Assembly (NCBI GenBank): GCA_965153455.1
Contig: OZ234502.1
Location: forward strand, 9,827,495-9,891,494
Direction of reading: 5' to 3'
DNA: 64,000 nucleotides
From: Sphagnum compactum
Lineage: Eukaryota > Bryophyta > Sphagnopsida > Sphagnales
Shown here: in pieces, positions 14,672-26,605 of the stretch
How the letters are laid out: each line of letters begins with the position of its first letter
Numbering within the stretch: position 1 is the first letter of the stretch
Translations under genes and position numbers: made by a program
The notes under the pieces: model-generated
What the model was told of the DNA's origin: nothing
The model's database searches: none
What the model saw: the letters and a program-made list of their open reading frames with translations, nothing else

Positions 14672-15962
14672 CTAGTATGTAGCCAAATTTGGCTAAATTA
14701 TTTTCTGGATGATTGCCACTTTGGTTACATCACAAAATCCTTTTAAAAAAACCCTGATCCACAGTGCGACTCCTTTGTAATAGCTAAGAGCTTAGGTAGT
14801 ACTAATTGGGGTACATAAAAGACCTGGCTAAAATTGTAGTACCTAGTTAATGGGGATGGATGGCACACCTTACACAATGCCCAAAATAGGGCGAAGGATG
14901 GCAACTTGCATGACAGATCCAATAGGACCCAGCTGTATTCCCACTATTTTTGCTGCCCAGTTTTGTACCATAGTGCATTGCACTCGCTGAGCTTTCCCCC
15001 AAATGTCCCACTTCCCTTGGCGCTGAGTAGAATCCCTTTTTTTCCCCCATTTTCTTTTTTAGCCAAGGGTTACAGGATTAGTGTCAAAAAAATATACACA
15101 AATATACATGATCTCTGGAATAATAGGCTTGTGCCTAGGGATGGAAAAAAAATTTAAAAAAAATAAAATAAAAAATAAAATAAATAAATATATATCAGAT
15201 TGTTAGAATGGGAGCTTTGAATTGTATTGAGTGTTTTGAGAGTTGCCTTAGTGACCTAGTACTTACCAGTTAGTTTATTTTGTAATAACGTATTTTTTTA
15301 AAAAAATTCTGGTTTTCAAAATTTGTCAAAATATTTCAAAATTTTAGCAACCTTACTTGAATTTTACACTTAAATTTCTTTTTTTCAGTTTTTTTTCTTC
15401 CTCCAGGTGGTGAGAATTCACCCAAAAAAAATAATGCTGGCACTTACATGTTGCGTGCAAGCCACATACATACAAATTTGCAAAAGAGCTTTTAGCAAGC
15501 TCTTTCCTTCCCCCTTTCTTTGTTTGATTTGCTTCACGCAACTGGTGAGGAGGGGTTTAAGACCTAGGTTTGGAATTTGGATTTAAGCGAGGGTCTTTTC
15601 CTTCCTTCCTTTCACTTTTGGACATTGTCTCGACTTTGGATGTTGGTCCTCTCTTTGTGTTCCTCCCTTTCCATTACTGGATTGGTGCTTTTTCTTAATC
15701 ATGCATTGAGATATCTTTTAACAGGAATTTGGAGTTTTTACACATCATTCTCTAATTTTACGTACTTAGAGAATGTACTTAGGGTGCTCCTCGTGTTAGC
15801 AGAGAGGGTTCCCTGCACACATGATTTGTGTTGTTTATTTTTAAATTGTTTCTAACTCAGTGAGTTAACCAGTGTGTTTTGGTTTTGGGGTCAATTTTGT
15901 GATGTAGCCAAAATGGCGATGATCCCTGGGAAGATTTAGCCAAATCTGGCTAAAACTTAAAT
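14672..15962. mobile_element. Inverted-repeat element, copy 2 (same family as 1.2-2.1 kb)
   Basis: The left arm (14,680-14,745) starts TAGCCAAATTTGGCTAAAT, then a GGATGATTGCCA word and TACATCACAAAAT. The right arm, read on the minus strand (15,955-15,895), is TAGCCAGATTTGGCTAAAT, then GGATCATCGCCA and TACATCACAAAA. The order of words matches copy 1, so both belong to one family. The span of about 1.29 kb contains no recognisable transposase. Ends and target duplication are not resolved. Confidence 0.62.
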
Positions 15963-16940
15963 TTGAGAGTAATTTTTGAGAAAAAAACATTCCTCTGTGT
16001 TTTTGGCTACATAATATAACCATGTATAGAAATCTGACGATTTTCTAAAATATTGGTCGAACTTTGGCTGTTGAAAGTCTAAAAAAGTACTTAATTTTAG
16101 CAATACAAAAAATTTAAATATAGTTTTCGGCTATATATATATACATATAGCCAGCCAAAAAAGAGGCTGGAGTTAATTTAGGTATTATTATAATAATATT
16201 TTGGGCTTTGGTTTCCGCGTTTTGTTGTTCTGCTGTTTTAGTCCATAACGCGTTCCGACTTGTGAGCAGCAACTGCGTTGAAATTGAACCTGCGACGGCT
16301 CCTCCGCGGAAGCCGCGGCAGCTCGTACGCGCCGTGCTGATGTCGCTCCCTGCGCTGCCATTACGAGGACCAGCTCCTGGATGCTTCTTCTTCGCCTTCT
16401 GCCTGCCTGCCTGCTCTCGCGCCATTGCCGAAGATGACGCGCTTGATCGGTTGTACAGAAAACGAACATCATTCTGGTGAGATAAGTATTACTCGTTGCA
16501 GCAGTAGCGTGAGTAGATTCTAATTAGCCTGCCTTCTTCCCTTTGGATGGAAAAGCGATCCACGGATTCGTAGCTGGTGAAACAGTCTGGAAGAGACACA
16601 GAAGAATTAGAGCAAACGAAAGGGAGAAACAGACAGACAGAGATACACGAGAGAGAGAGAGAGAGGGAGAGGGAAAAAAAGTGTTACGCTGGGAGAAGGG
16701 CAGTCCATTGGTGATGTATTTTGTGTTCAGAGGATGGCAACAAGCATTATCGAGGAAGAAGAATTGAAGGTTTGGTTTTCTTTCAGTTTGGAGTAATATT
16801 TTAGCAGGAGGATTCAGTGTTTGATGCAAGAAATTCAAGAAATTGTGTTGAATCTGGAAGGGATTTAAGCGAAGGAGGATTCTTGCGGAAGCAAATTGTG
16901 AGGAGATACTGTAACAGTCGGTTGTTCTGTGGATACAGTC
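15963..16940 (+). promoter_or_regulatory. GATL promoter and 5' leader
   Basis: The sequence becomes GC-richer from about 16,200, as expected near a transcription start. It contains an AG microsatellite at about 16,651-16,675 and no recognisable coding frame. The short ORFs on both strands at 16.1-16.8 kb are treated as leader sequence. Several upstream ATGs exist, but none is tied to a conserved peptide. Confidence 0.5.
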
Positions 16941-18149
16941 ATGGTGAGGATTTTGAAGTCGACGCGAAGAGCAGCAGGGATAGAGATTTGGATTGTGGTA
17001 TTCCTTTTGCTGAACGCTGTGCTTTCGTGGTCACTATTAGTAGAGGCAAGAAGGTACTCGCAATTTGAGGTTGTTGAGAATCCATTGACCGGCCAGCAAC
17101 AAGCACAAGGAAGAGGCGCAGGAGAAGGAGACGAAGAGCCGGCGCAGCAAAGCCCGACTTCTTCTTCAGGGAAGCACAAGGAATCATGGCCGTTATTCCG
17201 AGAAGCGCCAGCATTCAGGAACGGAAATCAATGTGTGTCTGTGCACAGAAGAAAGAGCGATCACGCGGAAGACGTTTGCGATTCCAGCTCAGTTCACATC
17301 GCTATGACGCTGGATGTTGCCTATCTTCGAGGTTCCATGGCGGCTGTTTTCTCAATCCTGAAGCATACTGGATGCCCTGAGAATGCCATCTTCCATTTTC
17401 TTGTAAGCGACAGGGATGCGGAGCTCCGTGCTCTCATTTACTCCACTTTCCCGTTCCTCAGATTCAAGGTCTACCATTTCGATGAAGCTCTGGTGAAGTC
17501 TCGGATATCTGCATCGGTGCGACTGGCACTGGAGCATCCCCTAAACTATGCGCGGAGCTACCTCGCGGACATTCTGGAGCCGTGTGTGAAGAGAGTGATT
17601 TACCTGGATTCCGACCTCATCGTGGTAGACGACATTGTCAAGCTGTGGGGAACGAGGCTGGGGTCTCACGCCATCGGAGCTCCGGAGTATTGCCATGCCA
17701 ACCTCACCAAGTATTTCACTGCCTCTTTCTGGAATAACGAGGGTTTGGCCAAGATCTTCGACGGCAAGAGGCCTTGCTATTTCAACACGGGTGTCATGGT
17801 GATGGATTTAGTGAAATGGAGGGAACAAAACTACAGAGCCACAATCGAGGAGTGGATGGAGAGCCAGAAGGAGACAAGGATTTATGAGCTCGGATCTCTG
17901 CCCCCTTTCCTGCTTGTGTTTGCTGGAGAGGTGGAGCCTATTGAACACAGATGGAATCAACATGGTTTGGGTGGAGACAACCTTGAAGGAAGATGCAGAT
18001 CTCTCCATGATGGTCCTGTCAGTCTACTTCACTGGAGTGGGAAAGGGAAGCCATGGATCCGACTGGATGCGAGAAAGCCATGTCCTGTGGACAATCTCTG
18101 GGCTCCTTATGATCTTCTCCTTCCTGCTGCATCATCCTATTCTTCATGA
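16941..18149 (+). CDS. GATL: GATL-type GT8 glycosyltransferase (galacturonosyltransferase-like), 402 aa
   Basis: Type II Golgi/ER glycosyltransferase of family GT8, GATL branch, which acts in pectin or xylan synthesis (PARVUS is GATL1 in Arabidopsis). A short basic N-terminus is followed by a hydrophobic anchor at about residues 14-34. The catalytic domain runs from about residue 118 (VHIAMTLD). It carries the metal-binding LDSD (222-225), FNTG (281-284), a [12 protein letters not shown] block (336-347) and HWSGKGKPW (364-372), all hallmarks of the family. There is one exon, as is usual for GATLs, and the length is close to the usual 340-390 aa with a somewhat longer stem. ATG 16,941 is the first ATG of the frame. 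The sugar donor and acceptor cannot be read from sequence. The gene appears intact. Confidence 0.93.
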   Translation: MVRILKSTRRAAGIEIWIVVFLLLNAVLSWSLLVEARRYSQFEVVENPLTGQQQAQGRGAGEGDEEPAQQSPTSSSGKHKESWPLFREAPAFRNGNQCVSVHRRKSDHAEDVCDSSSVHIAMTLDVAYLRGSMAAVFSILKHTGCPENAIFHFLVSDRDAELRALIYSTFPFLRFKVYHFDEALVKSRISASVRLALEHPLNYARSYLADILEPCVKRVIYLDSDLIVVDDIVKLWGTRLGSHAIGAPEYCHANLTKYFTASFWNNEGLAKIFDGKRPCYFNTGVMVMDLVKWREQNYRATIEEWMESQKETRIYELGSLPPFLLVFAGEVEPIEHRWNQHGLGGDNLEGRCRSLHDGPVSLLHWSGKGKPWIRLDARKPCPVDNLWAPYDLLLPAASSYSS

Positions 18150-19808
18150 TGCTTCAGGAAGGAGCTTGGATTTTGAACAATGTAGTGAATCAGCTGTAGA
18201 CATCAATCAAATGTACATTCCTTTGTAGCTCCATTTTTTTTAGGGTTTAGTAGCTAGGGACTCTATGAAATCCTTTCCACATTCATGGGGAGGTTTTTCT
18301 GGAGCCACCAGCATTCATTCATTTTGGACACACAGCCAACAAACTAACAGGACCCTTCAAATGAAGAAAGACATGCGAATTTTGTGCTTCTTCGGGTCAA
18401 TTCATAGAGAGAGAGAAAAGTATGAGATTCAGGATAGATAGTAGCACACTTGTGACCATTCTAGGTTGGGTCGATACTCAATCATATCCAAATTGCTTTG
18501 TACATGTGCTTCCCAGAGTGGTGGCTGTTGGCAATTTTTTTGGATATAATACAGTGCAATGATGCTGCCTTGGAAGGCCTTGTGCAAAGGTATAATAAAC
18601 CAGGAGTTTAGTGTACATGCATGTTGTAAACTTTTGTCATGGACTTTGCAAAACACTCATCTTTGTTTCTTTTCTGTGCAAAACTTTCATAGGATCCAAG
18701 TCTTGGCACCTTAATTGTTCAGCCACAATTTTTTTTCAAACTTCAAGCTGCCTGGACTGCTTCTTGGCACTAAACCATGTGTTTTAAGGAATGCAAATCA
18801 TGGGCATTGCAGGGCATTTTGAGTCTGTGGAGGTTGTACTGGTGGAATCCATCTCTGGCAGTTTGCTTGATACTGCAATGGTATCCAGAGTACTATTGAC
18901 CATGACTGTATGCCAACAACTTTAAGTCCTCCATCCTGGTTCTCGTCTCCCATTCCTTGTGCTCCTCATGGTACTGTTGTAAATCACACATCCATTTTTA
19001 CATAAATCATCATGGCTGAAACTTTAAGAAAGTTGAGAAGTTTCTACAAAATAGGTAAAGAGTGTTCCACTCCACACTCTCAATTGGCGCCAAAGTTCTC
19101 TATATGGTATTCAACACACAACACTAGTGGGTTGAATGGAACTGGGTGGCAGGGTGCTACTAGACACTGGTAATGTTTCAGTAGTCCTGAGTGCAGTAGT
19201 TTTGGGTTTTGGCAGCCTACACTTCCAGCCCATGTCACAGAAGGATTGCCCAGGTTTTAGTACTATACCATCATCAGCTGTTTGAGTGGTGAAGTTTATT
19301 TGGTGAATGTCTAGAACTCTCCACATGAATTTGCACATGTATGTTTGCACAAATCCAATGTGTGGCTGAAATGCATATACATGTATACCTATTCCACTCT
19401 CATATGAACTGAACTGCCGCAGATATTCACCCCCCCACATCCCACTATGGGCAATTCCTGTTGCTGTCATGTTTTGCAATTTAATTCAAAGGGCAGGAGG
19501 AGGATAGATCTTCTGTGTTTCTCTTTCTTACAGATCATACAACTTGGATCTAGTCTGCAATTAGGGACCAGAAACTCCAATTAGTGCATTTCTCAGATCA
19601 ATGTTTCCACATAGGGTTACAGCATCTGAGCTCTGATGATGTATGTGCTGTGATGAAGAAGAATTTCTCACCTCAGGGATTTCTTTTGTTTTCTGGATTT
19701 GGGACCAGATGAAAAAATATAGGGCCATCTAGTCTGGACGGCTCGTGCCTGCTGCTCAACAGATCTATTCTTCTTGCAATCTGGCTATCAACATCATCAT
19801 CATCATCA
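18150..19808. other. Convergent 3' regions of GATL and the CCCH gene
   Basis: GATL (+) and the CCCH gene (-) point at each other across about 1.66 kb. AATAAA at 18,594-18,599 is a candidate GATL polyadenylation signal. On the minus strand an AATAAA at 19,295-19,300 could serve the CCCH gene. A CAT/ATC run at 19,790-19,812 overlaps the CCCH stop region. The 122-aa minus frame at 19,111-19,479 is not supported as a gene. Confidence 0.5.
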
Positions 19809-21775
19809 TCAACATCCATCGGTTGCTTCAGGGAAATGTTTTGCCTTCTCTTCTTTAGTGAGGGTGTGCCGGAAATGACATCGATGAGCATAGGAGCATT
19901 TCCCACCTGCCGCTACCATACGACACAGCTCTGTCTTGTAGCGAGGATGCCGCAACACATACCGCAATTCTTCCATCCCGTGAGCAAATTGGCAACGGCT
20001 GCCGTATGAACACCATCCCACTTCTAACCATTTATTACAAATCTCAGTCTTGTACATGCCCTGATCGGACACGTGATCCCACAATCGTAACACCGCCTCC
20101 TCTACAATGTCGCCGTTGCTTGTGCCATGATCAACAGGTCCCGTAGAATTGGGTCCGACTGCACGTCTCTCCTGTATGCATCAATTTCAGCATCGTAACA
20201 AATTTTTCATATGAGAAAACATCTGTGCAAGGAATACTACTTCTTAGTGAATTGGAGTTGTGCAACCCTACACGCAGTTCCAACCCTAAACCCTAAGTCG
20301 GAAATTTGAACTTCAGACTCCGGATTCACAATTCTTTCTTACGTCGCGGTTTGAAGGCGGCGGGAGAAACTCTCCTGGAGGGGAATGAACCTGAAGCGGC
20401 GAAGCTGCAGGTCCCCTCCTTGCAAACATGACGTCGACATTGCTTCGAACGGCGATGCTCCTTGGAACAGCAAAGTGTGGGACACGCTGGGCCGGCACAA
20501 CAGGAGGTACTAGGATTCTTCCATCACCTCCAGGATGCATGTCGACGCAGCTTCCTGGCGCAGGTGTTGTATACTGCAAAGAATCTGATGCTGAGTACGT
20601 CGGTGAAGAACAGGATGAGCTGCCCGGTGAGTTATGGTCCAAGTAGTGCTGCTTCTTATTGGAAACGCGTTGCAATGACAAGATACTCCTAGGTGTTTCT
20701 TGCCTATGGATAGTACCCACTTTTCCTGCTGTGCCTGGTGCACCCTTGAACGGCGCCTGCTGAACGGGTGCTGCAGGAATACTGATCATTTCAGATTGAT
20801 CAGCCCCTTTGTAGCACCCATGACCAGCACTAAATAGGCGGCTATCGATTGCCAGGTGACGGGTACTTCCCTGCATGCCGACGTTCTGTCCTGCAGGGAT
20901 CGCCTGACCAACAAATCCACCAGAGCCGGGAGCTTGGAGAAATTTCGAGAAACCAGTGTGAGGTTTAGCAAGAGCAGGATATGTCGCGGACAGGAAATGA
21001 CTCTCCTCAGGACCAGCTGGCTTCTGCAGCTGGTTCACACATCCAGCATTGAGGCTGGTAAAAATCGCAGCTGCCTCTGCAGGCGGCGGCCAATGAGGAG
21101 ACTCGCATGCTGGCACTGGTGCATAGTACGCACTCAGCAACTGTACGTTGGACACATGGAGATCAAAACATTCTCGTTTCATACTGAGCAATGCTCTCTC
21201 GGCACACTGGAGATTCTCCAGTGTTTCGTTGTGCTTCTGTTCCAATGCCCGGAATAGAGAGCTCAAGTTCACCAGCTGATTCTGGAGATCGGCATTCAGT
21301 AATTGGAGGTGCAAGATTTCCTGCATACATGTGAAGTTCTTGGTGTCAAGAACTCACAACGTCACGAGCAAGCGTGATCGATCGAGTTTCTACGCGGAAC
21401 TCGAATCATAACTAGGCACAGAATAATAAACAACAGCGTTCAGAGATTTGGCCACCGCACCTTCGGTTCAGGAGTTGAGGCTGCGCGACTCGGTGCGTTG
21501 CGGAGGTGTAGCGGCGATTCTTGAAGAGTAGTTTCATCTTTGTTGTAATCAGTCAAACAACGGTCGAAACTCTGCTCCTCCATGTTTGCTGCATTGAAAG
21601 TCCCGGCGAAGTCATTCAGCATGTCGCACTGGAGGACTACTTCTTCATCTTCGACGAGTCCCGCTTGATTCTGATGATGCGAAGAATCGCTTCCTAGAGA
21701 GAGCTGGGGAAGAAACTTTAGGAGGTCTTTTTCAAGTTCATCAAGAAACGGATCCTGCATGACTTCTTCCTTCAT
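19809..21775 (-). CDS. Tandem CCCH zinc-finger protein (TTP/C3H14-C3H15 type), 551 aa, three coding exons
   Basis: RNA-binding tandem CCCH zinc-finger protein of the TTP/TIS11 class, closest in layout to Arabidopsis C3H14/C3H15, which act in secondary-wall and anther development. Minus-strand exons: 21775-21461, 21320-20343, 20171-19809, all phase 0 with GT-AG introns. The N-terminal 105 residues are acidic and Leu-rich. A coiled-coil-like segment opens exon 2 (about 106-156). A long Pro/Ser/Gly-rich linker follows. The C-terminal fingers are both C-X8-C-X5-C-X3-H: C476, C485, C491, H495 and C514, C523, C529, H533. Each has a YKTE lead-in, with 18 residues between fingers as in TTP. TTP-type fingers bind AU-rich mRNA elements and promote decay. 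A TTTTGCAG acceptor just before the ATG suggests a leader intron. The gene appears intact. Confidence 0.93.
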
Positions 21776-23140
21776 GACACCTGCAAAATGTCCTCAAGAT
21801 ACATATTCAGAGAGCTGCAACGACGTTGTACAATCTCATGACGAGTTAGACTATGATGTTCGGCGCCCGGCGGCTCTTGTCTTCATGCGACAAATTAGCG
21901 ATAGCTACGACCGGTTCCGAGAGGCCTTTCTACTAGATTCTCATGTTTTAGATTGAATCGCATTCAATCTAAAACTGATCACCATAAATTAGACAAAGGA
22001 GAACAACGCTTCGCAGTTGAAATCAACCAGTTGTCCTGCTGCAAGCGGATTGTACACAATTAAATTTGATCTCCGCAAAAAAATTACATTCCAAGAACAA
22101 GAAGGCGATTTATCATCTGAATGCCTGAACATCAAAGAACATCAATCATGATCTGCAGACGGCAACTGCACTTCACGCCGCACCTTATCTGAATGCAGGC
22201 TGAACGACAAGAAAATCAATTGGATCATCTGCAACTGCACTTGCTGCCGCTCTGCAAGCAGCAGCAGGAATACTGGTTGATTAAATTTCACATAGGGAAT
22301 CGGTTACAACACTCTAGGAATGTCAAGCTCCTGTGTCAATTACATTCGAAGATTCACACATCCGACAAAACAAATAAACGAACAAACAAAGGACCAACCT
22401 CAAACTCTTCCCTGCTGAAGGATCGATACTCGGATCTGTCAACAACAGACGGACGACGTCAATATTGTCGGTGGAAGACGTAGATCACACAAATTGCAGG
22501 TCCACCGTGAAAGAAATAATTAAGACAACAACACTACAGCAGCTCCGACGGATTTCGGATGATCAACGCGTCCTCAATATTCCGCCACTTCAGCAATAGT
22601 TTTCTCGTCCCACTGCTATTAAGCGTTGTAATTATGATTATTATTATCATCACCAGATAAGCCTGCCTGGTGTCCGATTTCCAGATTCTTGATGGGAGAG
22701 AGGCACATGCCGCAGTTGATTCTAAGACAAAAGAACAAATTCCAACAGCAGTAAAGGAAGGAGGAAAAGAAAGCAGAGGATCAAAGTGAAGCAAGAGTCC
22801 AAACAAACACCACAGCGAGCGCCTGTTGTCGCAATCAACTGGCTGCTGAAGCATCCGCGGGAGCTTGGAGATTTCCGGAACGAACTGCAGTGGCGGTGGA
22901 TTTGAGGCAGCATCGACGACGGCAGTTGCTGCGCGGAAACGGACGTGAACATTGTATTTGTCGCCCAATTGTGTGTTTGCAGAAAATCCCCGATCGCAAC
23001 AGGCAGCGACAGTGTATGGAGCTTGGAGAGAGGCTGCAGATACAAACAAAATTAATTGGCCTGTTCCGGTTCTTTTGGTCCGGTTACCAGGTACCCATGC
23101 CGTAAGTTCTAGGGGGGGCGGGGGAAAAAAAAAAACCAAA
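21776..23140 (-). promoter_or_regulatory. 5' leader and promoter of the CCCH gene
   Basis: The sequence is GC-richer than the flanks and lies directly upstream of the CCCH start on its strand. A splice acceptor sits five bases before the start codon, so an upstream non-coding exon is expected in this interval. A 201-aa minus frame at 22,534-23,139 and smaller frames have no domain and include a poly-Ile tract from an ATT repeat, so I treat them as leader or promoter DNA. Confidence 0.45.
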
Positions 23141-25364
23141 ATTGGAACTGGGAACTGGCCTCCAGCAGAACTGGCCCCAAATCCGATTATATAGTTTCTG
23201 GTTCTTTTTTGAACGAATTAAAAAAAATTCAAGGGTTTTTTTTGGTTGGTTGGTTTTACTCAGGTTAGACATGTTTGTTATTTTGAGGAAAATAATTCAG
23301 GTATAATTATTTTTTTGAATAATATTTTGAGGCTGCAGCTGGGCCTGGGCAAGAATTGGGGCGGGGGGAGGGGGCAAGAAGCGGCGGGGGAGTTTGTATT
23401 AGGCACTTAGTTGTTACTTTTAAAACACATCTTAAGTATGTAATTGATATTGGTGATCACATTTTATTGGTGGTGCGTTGCTAGTAATGAGAAAAAAATA
23501 AAAATTGAACTATGTATAGGTAGTTAGAACTGGATCTAATTTTGAAACCTTACTCACCTAAGAATTCTTTTGAAAAACCAAAAATAAAAATTGGGAGTCT
23601 TGAAATGTGAAGAATTGAGCCCACAACAAGATTGGAGGTTCTACAAATTTTTTAAAAAATCTTTGAATTAAACCATACATTTTTTCAAATTAAAAACTAG
23701 TTGTGTTTGCCCCATACATGCTTGGTAAAAGCTAAAATCATATATGCATGTCTACTATCTTAGGGCAATAATAAAATTTTATAACAGAAAAATCAATAAC
23801 AATATAAACAAATTAATCAATTAAAAATTAAGTTTCATTCTGATTTTTCTTATTAAATCTTCATCAAAGCCTTATTGAAATTTCAAAAAATAACATCAAA
23901 TTAATTTAAAACATTTCTATCTCAGAAAATAATTCTATATTAAAATTCTAAATTATTTTAAAATTAAAGTGTTTTACTTTAATCAATTCTTGCATAATGT
24001 TTCAAATTAAATTTTTAAAATGTCATTTTAATAAGATTTAAAAGAATTGTAGCTAATTATTTGTATGTTCATAAAAAAAATATTCATTTAAAAATTAATC
24101 ATATGATTTTTTTTCACATTTCATAGTGATATGAAACCTCGCAATACAAAAAGGCAAGTGACAAACCCAAAAAAAAAGAATGATAAGAAGCATGATTAAA
24201 TCAGTTACCCAACATTCCTATTTTGAGAAGAAACCCAACCAGTAGATGGGTAGACTTCAAAAGAGCCCATCAATTGGATGGGTGCACCCAAAATCTTGGC
24301 CTCGTGCATTTATTTAATCCTCAGTCTCAGTATTTCATACCCTTATTTAATAAAATTTCGTGGCTTTGCAGACAACAGCCAGAAGGGAATGAAGAATCAA
24401 ATGAGGGGTGTAACTCAGGCCCAACAGGGAATGACTTTACTGCTAGATTTGAGAAAAAGTATTCAGAGGCCCAAATAGAGGGGATAGGTGGAATTTCTTT
24501 AAAGAACTTTTTTTTTTTCCTTGTTTCAAGAGTCGTTTTTCAACAATTCCAATTCTAGCAAAAGGTCAGATATATGGTTCGATCCAGCAAACGAGTGATG
24601 GCTTGCGTTCAAGTCATAAGAACCTGAACCCCTTGTGTTGCCTGACAGTGCAAGTTGGGAACTTGCTAACACTAGTCCATATTGAAGTGCTGGCTGATTT
24701 GTTAATCTTTTTCATAATTGGCTTGGCAAGGTCTTTTCAAAATTATTTTTTCTATCCCACACAAAGTATCAAATAACCAGATTTTGAGTTTTTTTGAATC
24801 TTGTTTACAACCAATTTGTTTGTTTAAACAATACCCTATATAACCAACTTCCTTAGTCAATTTTTTCATGATAATATCAGTAGGTCTAAACATGTTAATC
24901 GGAGCCAGACCTGCCAGTTTGGGCCAGTGCTAAAAAAGCAGTGGGTTTTATATTGCGCTGATGTGGTGCAACACAATTGGTTAGGGGGGATGAACGAAGG
25001 TAAGTAGATTTTGAACTCAGTGATGAAGTAATTTGAACTTTCCTGTAACGCGCACTAGTTCTAAGTCAATGGGGTGTCTCCCATACCTTCTAACCAAAGC
25101 ATGAAACATGTGTTTGCTTCTCTTCTCGAATGCAAATCTTTGTCCATGTTTTCTTTCGTGACTGAGTGCAAACCAAATTGAGTCCCTCGCTTGTTTGCAA
25201 GTTTTTTTTTGAAGAATGTGTAATTTTCATTTGTGGCAAAAACTGGTGATTAAGTTTAAGACATAAAAACTTAGGACTTGAGATCTTTGTTTGTTTTCAA
25301 GAAGTTGTGGAAAATGGTGAAAAAAGAAAGAAAGATAAAAAAAAGATGCATTAGAGTTCCCACC
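23141..25364. other. AT-rich spacer, no gene seen
   Basis: Contains G-runs at about 23,113-23,122 and 23,358-23,377 and long AT-rich stretches. The frames at 24,223-24,558 show no recognisable family. Confidence 0.4.
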
Positions 25365-25895
25365 ATGGACTAATGTAGGTTATTGGCTCCAAACAGAAGA
25401 ATATTTTGCAATTGTGAGGGATTTGAGTAGCAAAGGTTACAAGCCCAAAATAAAACTTACCAGTGAATATGTCACTGAAGGTGATTTAGTAGAGGTTTTT
25501 GGACCAAATTGTAATTTCAAACTTACAAACCCACTAATTCATGCTGAAACCAAACATGAGTTGAAGAAATTACATTAGAAGATCTATGGTGTAGCTCAAC
25601 TAACCAACAATGAATTCATGTTATGGTTGGTCAAAGGATATATAGCATAGGAGAAAGGTCACGACATTAATTGGGTGAAGGTAGTAGCATTGACAACCAA
25701 AGAGAATGTTCGAAGGAGGGATGTGGGGAGATTAAAAAGTGGAAGCATGTAGCTATCAAAGATTAGTGGGGGAACAAAGGCATCTATACAATTAGAGAGT
25801 AAGTTTTCTTTAGAGCTCAAAGGCAGTTGTTGAAAGCAACAAGGTATTTGTTCATATAACATTTTGCCATTAGAAACCAAGAGGGTGGCTAACCT
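25365..25895 (+). pseudogene. Decayed coding block, unidentified
   Basis: One frame, starting near TATTGGCTCCAAACAGAAG, reads as ordinary protein for about 175 codons with only a few in-frame stops: YWLQTEEYF, then EYVTEGDLVEVFGPN, then WLVKGYIA, then NWVKVVALTTKEN. Composition differs from the AT-rich surroundings. I do not recognise the family. A transposon accessory ORF is possible because an LTR remnant follows immediately at 26,003. It is called a pseudogene because of the stops and missing ends. Confidence 0.4.
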
Positions 25896-26002
25896 ACACG
25901 ACTTGTTGTGTGACCAACAACATTAGCGAGTGAGCAGTTGACCATGCTCACTTGAGTAGGAAGAATCTTCAAAAATAGTCCATGTCATGTAATAAAATAT
26001 GT

Positions 26003-26605
26003 TGTAACCCTAACATTGGGTTCGCGACTAAATGTGAAGTGCAAAGGCCCATGAGGCCAAAAGAGTATGTTTAGAGGTGAAACACACTGTCACAAATGGG
26101 GTAGAGTGCAAGGGATGGAGCCCAATGAGCCCAAGTGCACTCCCTCTTTGGGAGTTGCACTTGTGCGGGAGTCACGAATGTTTAAAGCCTTGGTTGGAAA
26201 GGCAAACAAGCACCAAATTGGGCTCCTAGGAGACCATTAGAAAGGTCTTAAAGCATAGATGCTTAAAGTGCCCTTGCATTGTTCATTTAAATTTAATTTG
26301 CATGAGTTATGATCAAAAGAAAGGGGTGGGAATCAAATTGAGAATTTGACTCCCGATCACAAACCCCTTGAAAACAGGGGTCAAATGAACTCTGATTGGG
26401 GAGTGCTAGACACCATTTGAAATATCTTTTTGAGGGCTATACAATATTGCCCTTGCATTTTCAAAAAAGATTTAATTTGATAAATATATGAGTATCCAAG
26501 TTTTGGGATTCCCACTTAGAGTATTGGATGTAATTCTTGTGGAGAGGCATAGAGTATACTATAGGGAAAGGAGGTGAAACACACTGTCACAAATGGGGTA
26601 GAGTG
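26003..26605. mobile_element. Diverged LTR remnant related to the 42.9-50.8 kb retroelement
   Basis: Begins TGTAACCCTAACATTGGGTT, then carries words in the same order as the solo LTR at 43,491-44,612: GGGAGT and TGC repeats, a TTATG-then-AAAAGAAAGG-then-GGGAGTC block, and GAGAGGCATAGAGTATACTA (compare GAGAGTCACAGTGTATACTA at about 44,115). A 35-bp sequence starting GAGGTGAAACACACTGTCAC occurs identically at 26,074-26,108 and 26,571-26,605. The far LTR end is missing or eroded. Confidence 0.55.

Noticed and set aside
16929-16940. GTG start four codons before the GATL ATG
   Set aside because: Plant nuclear genes normally start at ATG, and the next in-frame ATG gives a normal signal-anchor start.
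19111-19479. 122-codon minus-strand frame downstream of the CCCH stop
   Set aside because: No recognisable motif; lies in the expected 3' region of that gene.
22534-23139. 201-codon minus-strand frame upstream of the CCCH gene
   Set aside because: No domain, contains a poly-Ile run from a simple repeat, and lies where the 5' leader of the CCCH gene is expected.
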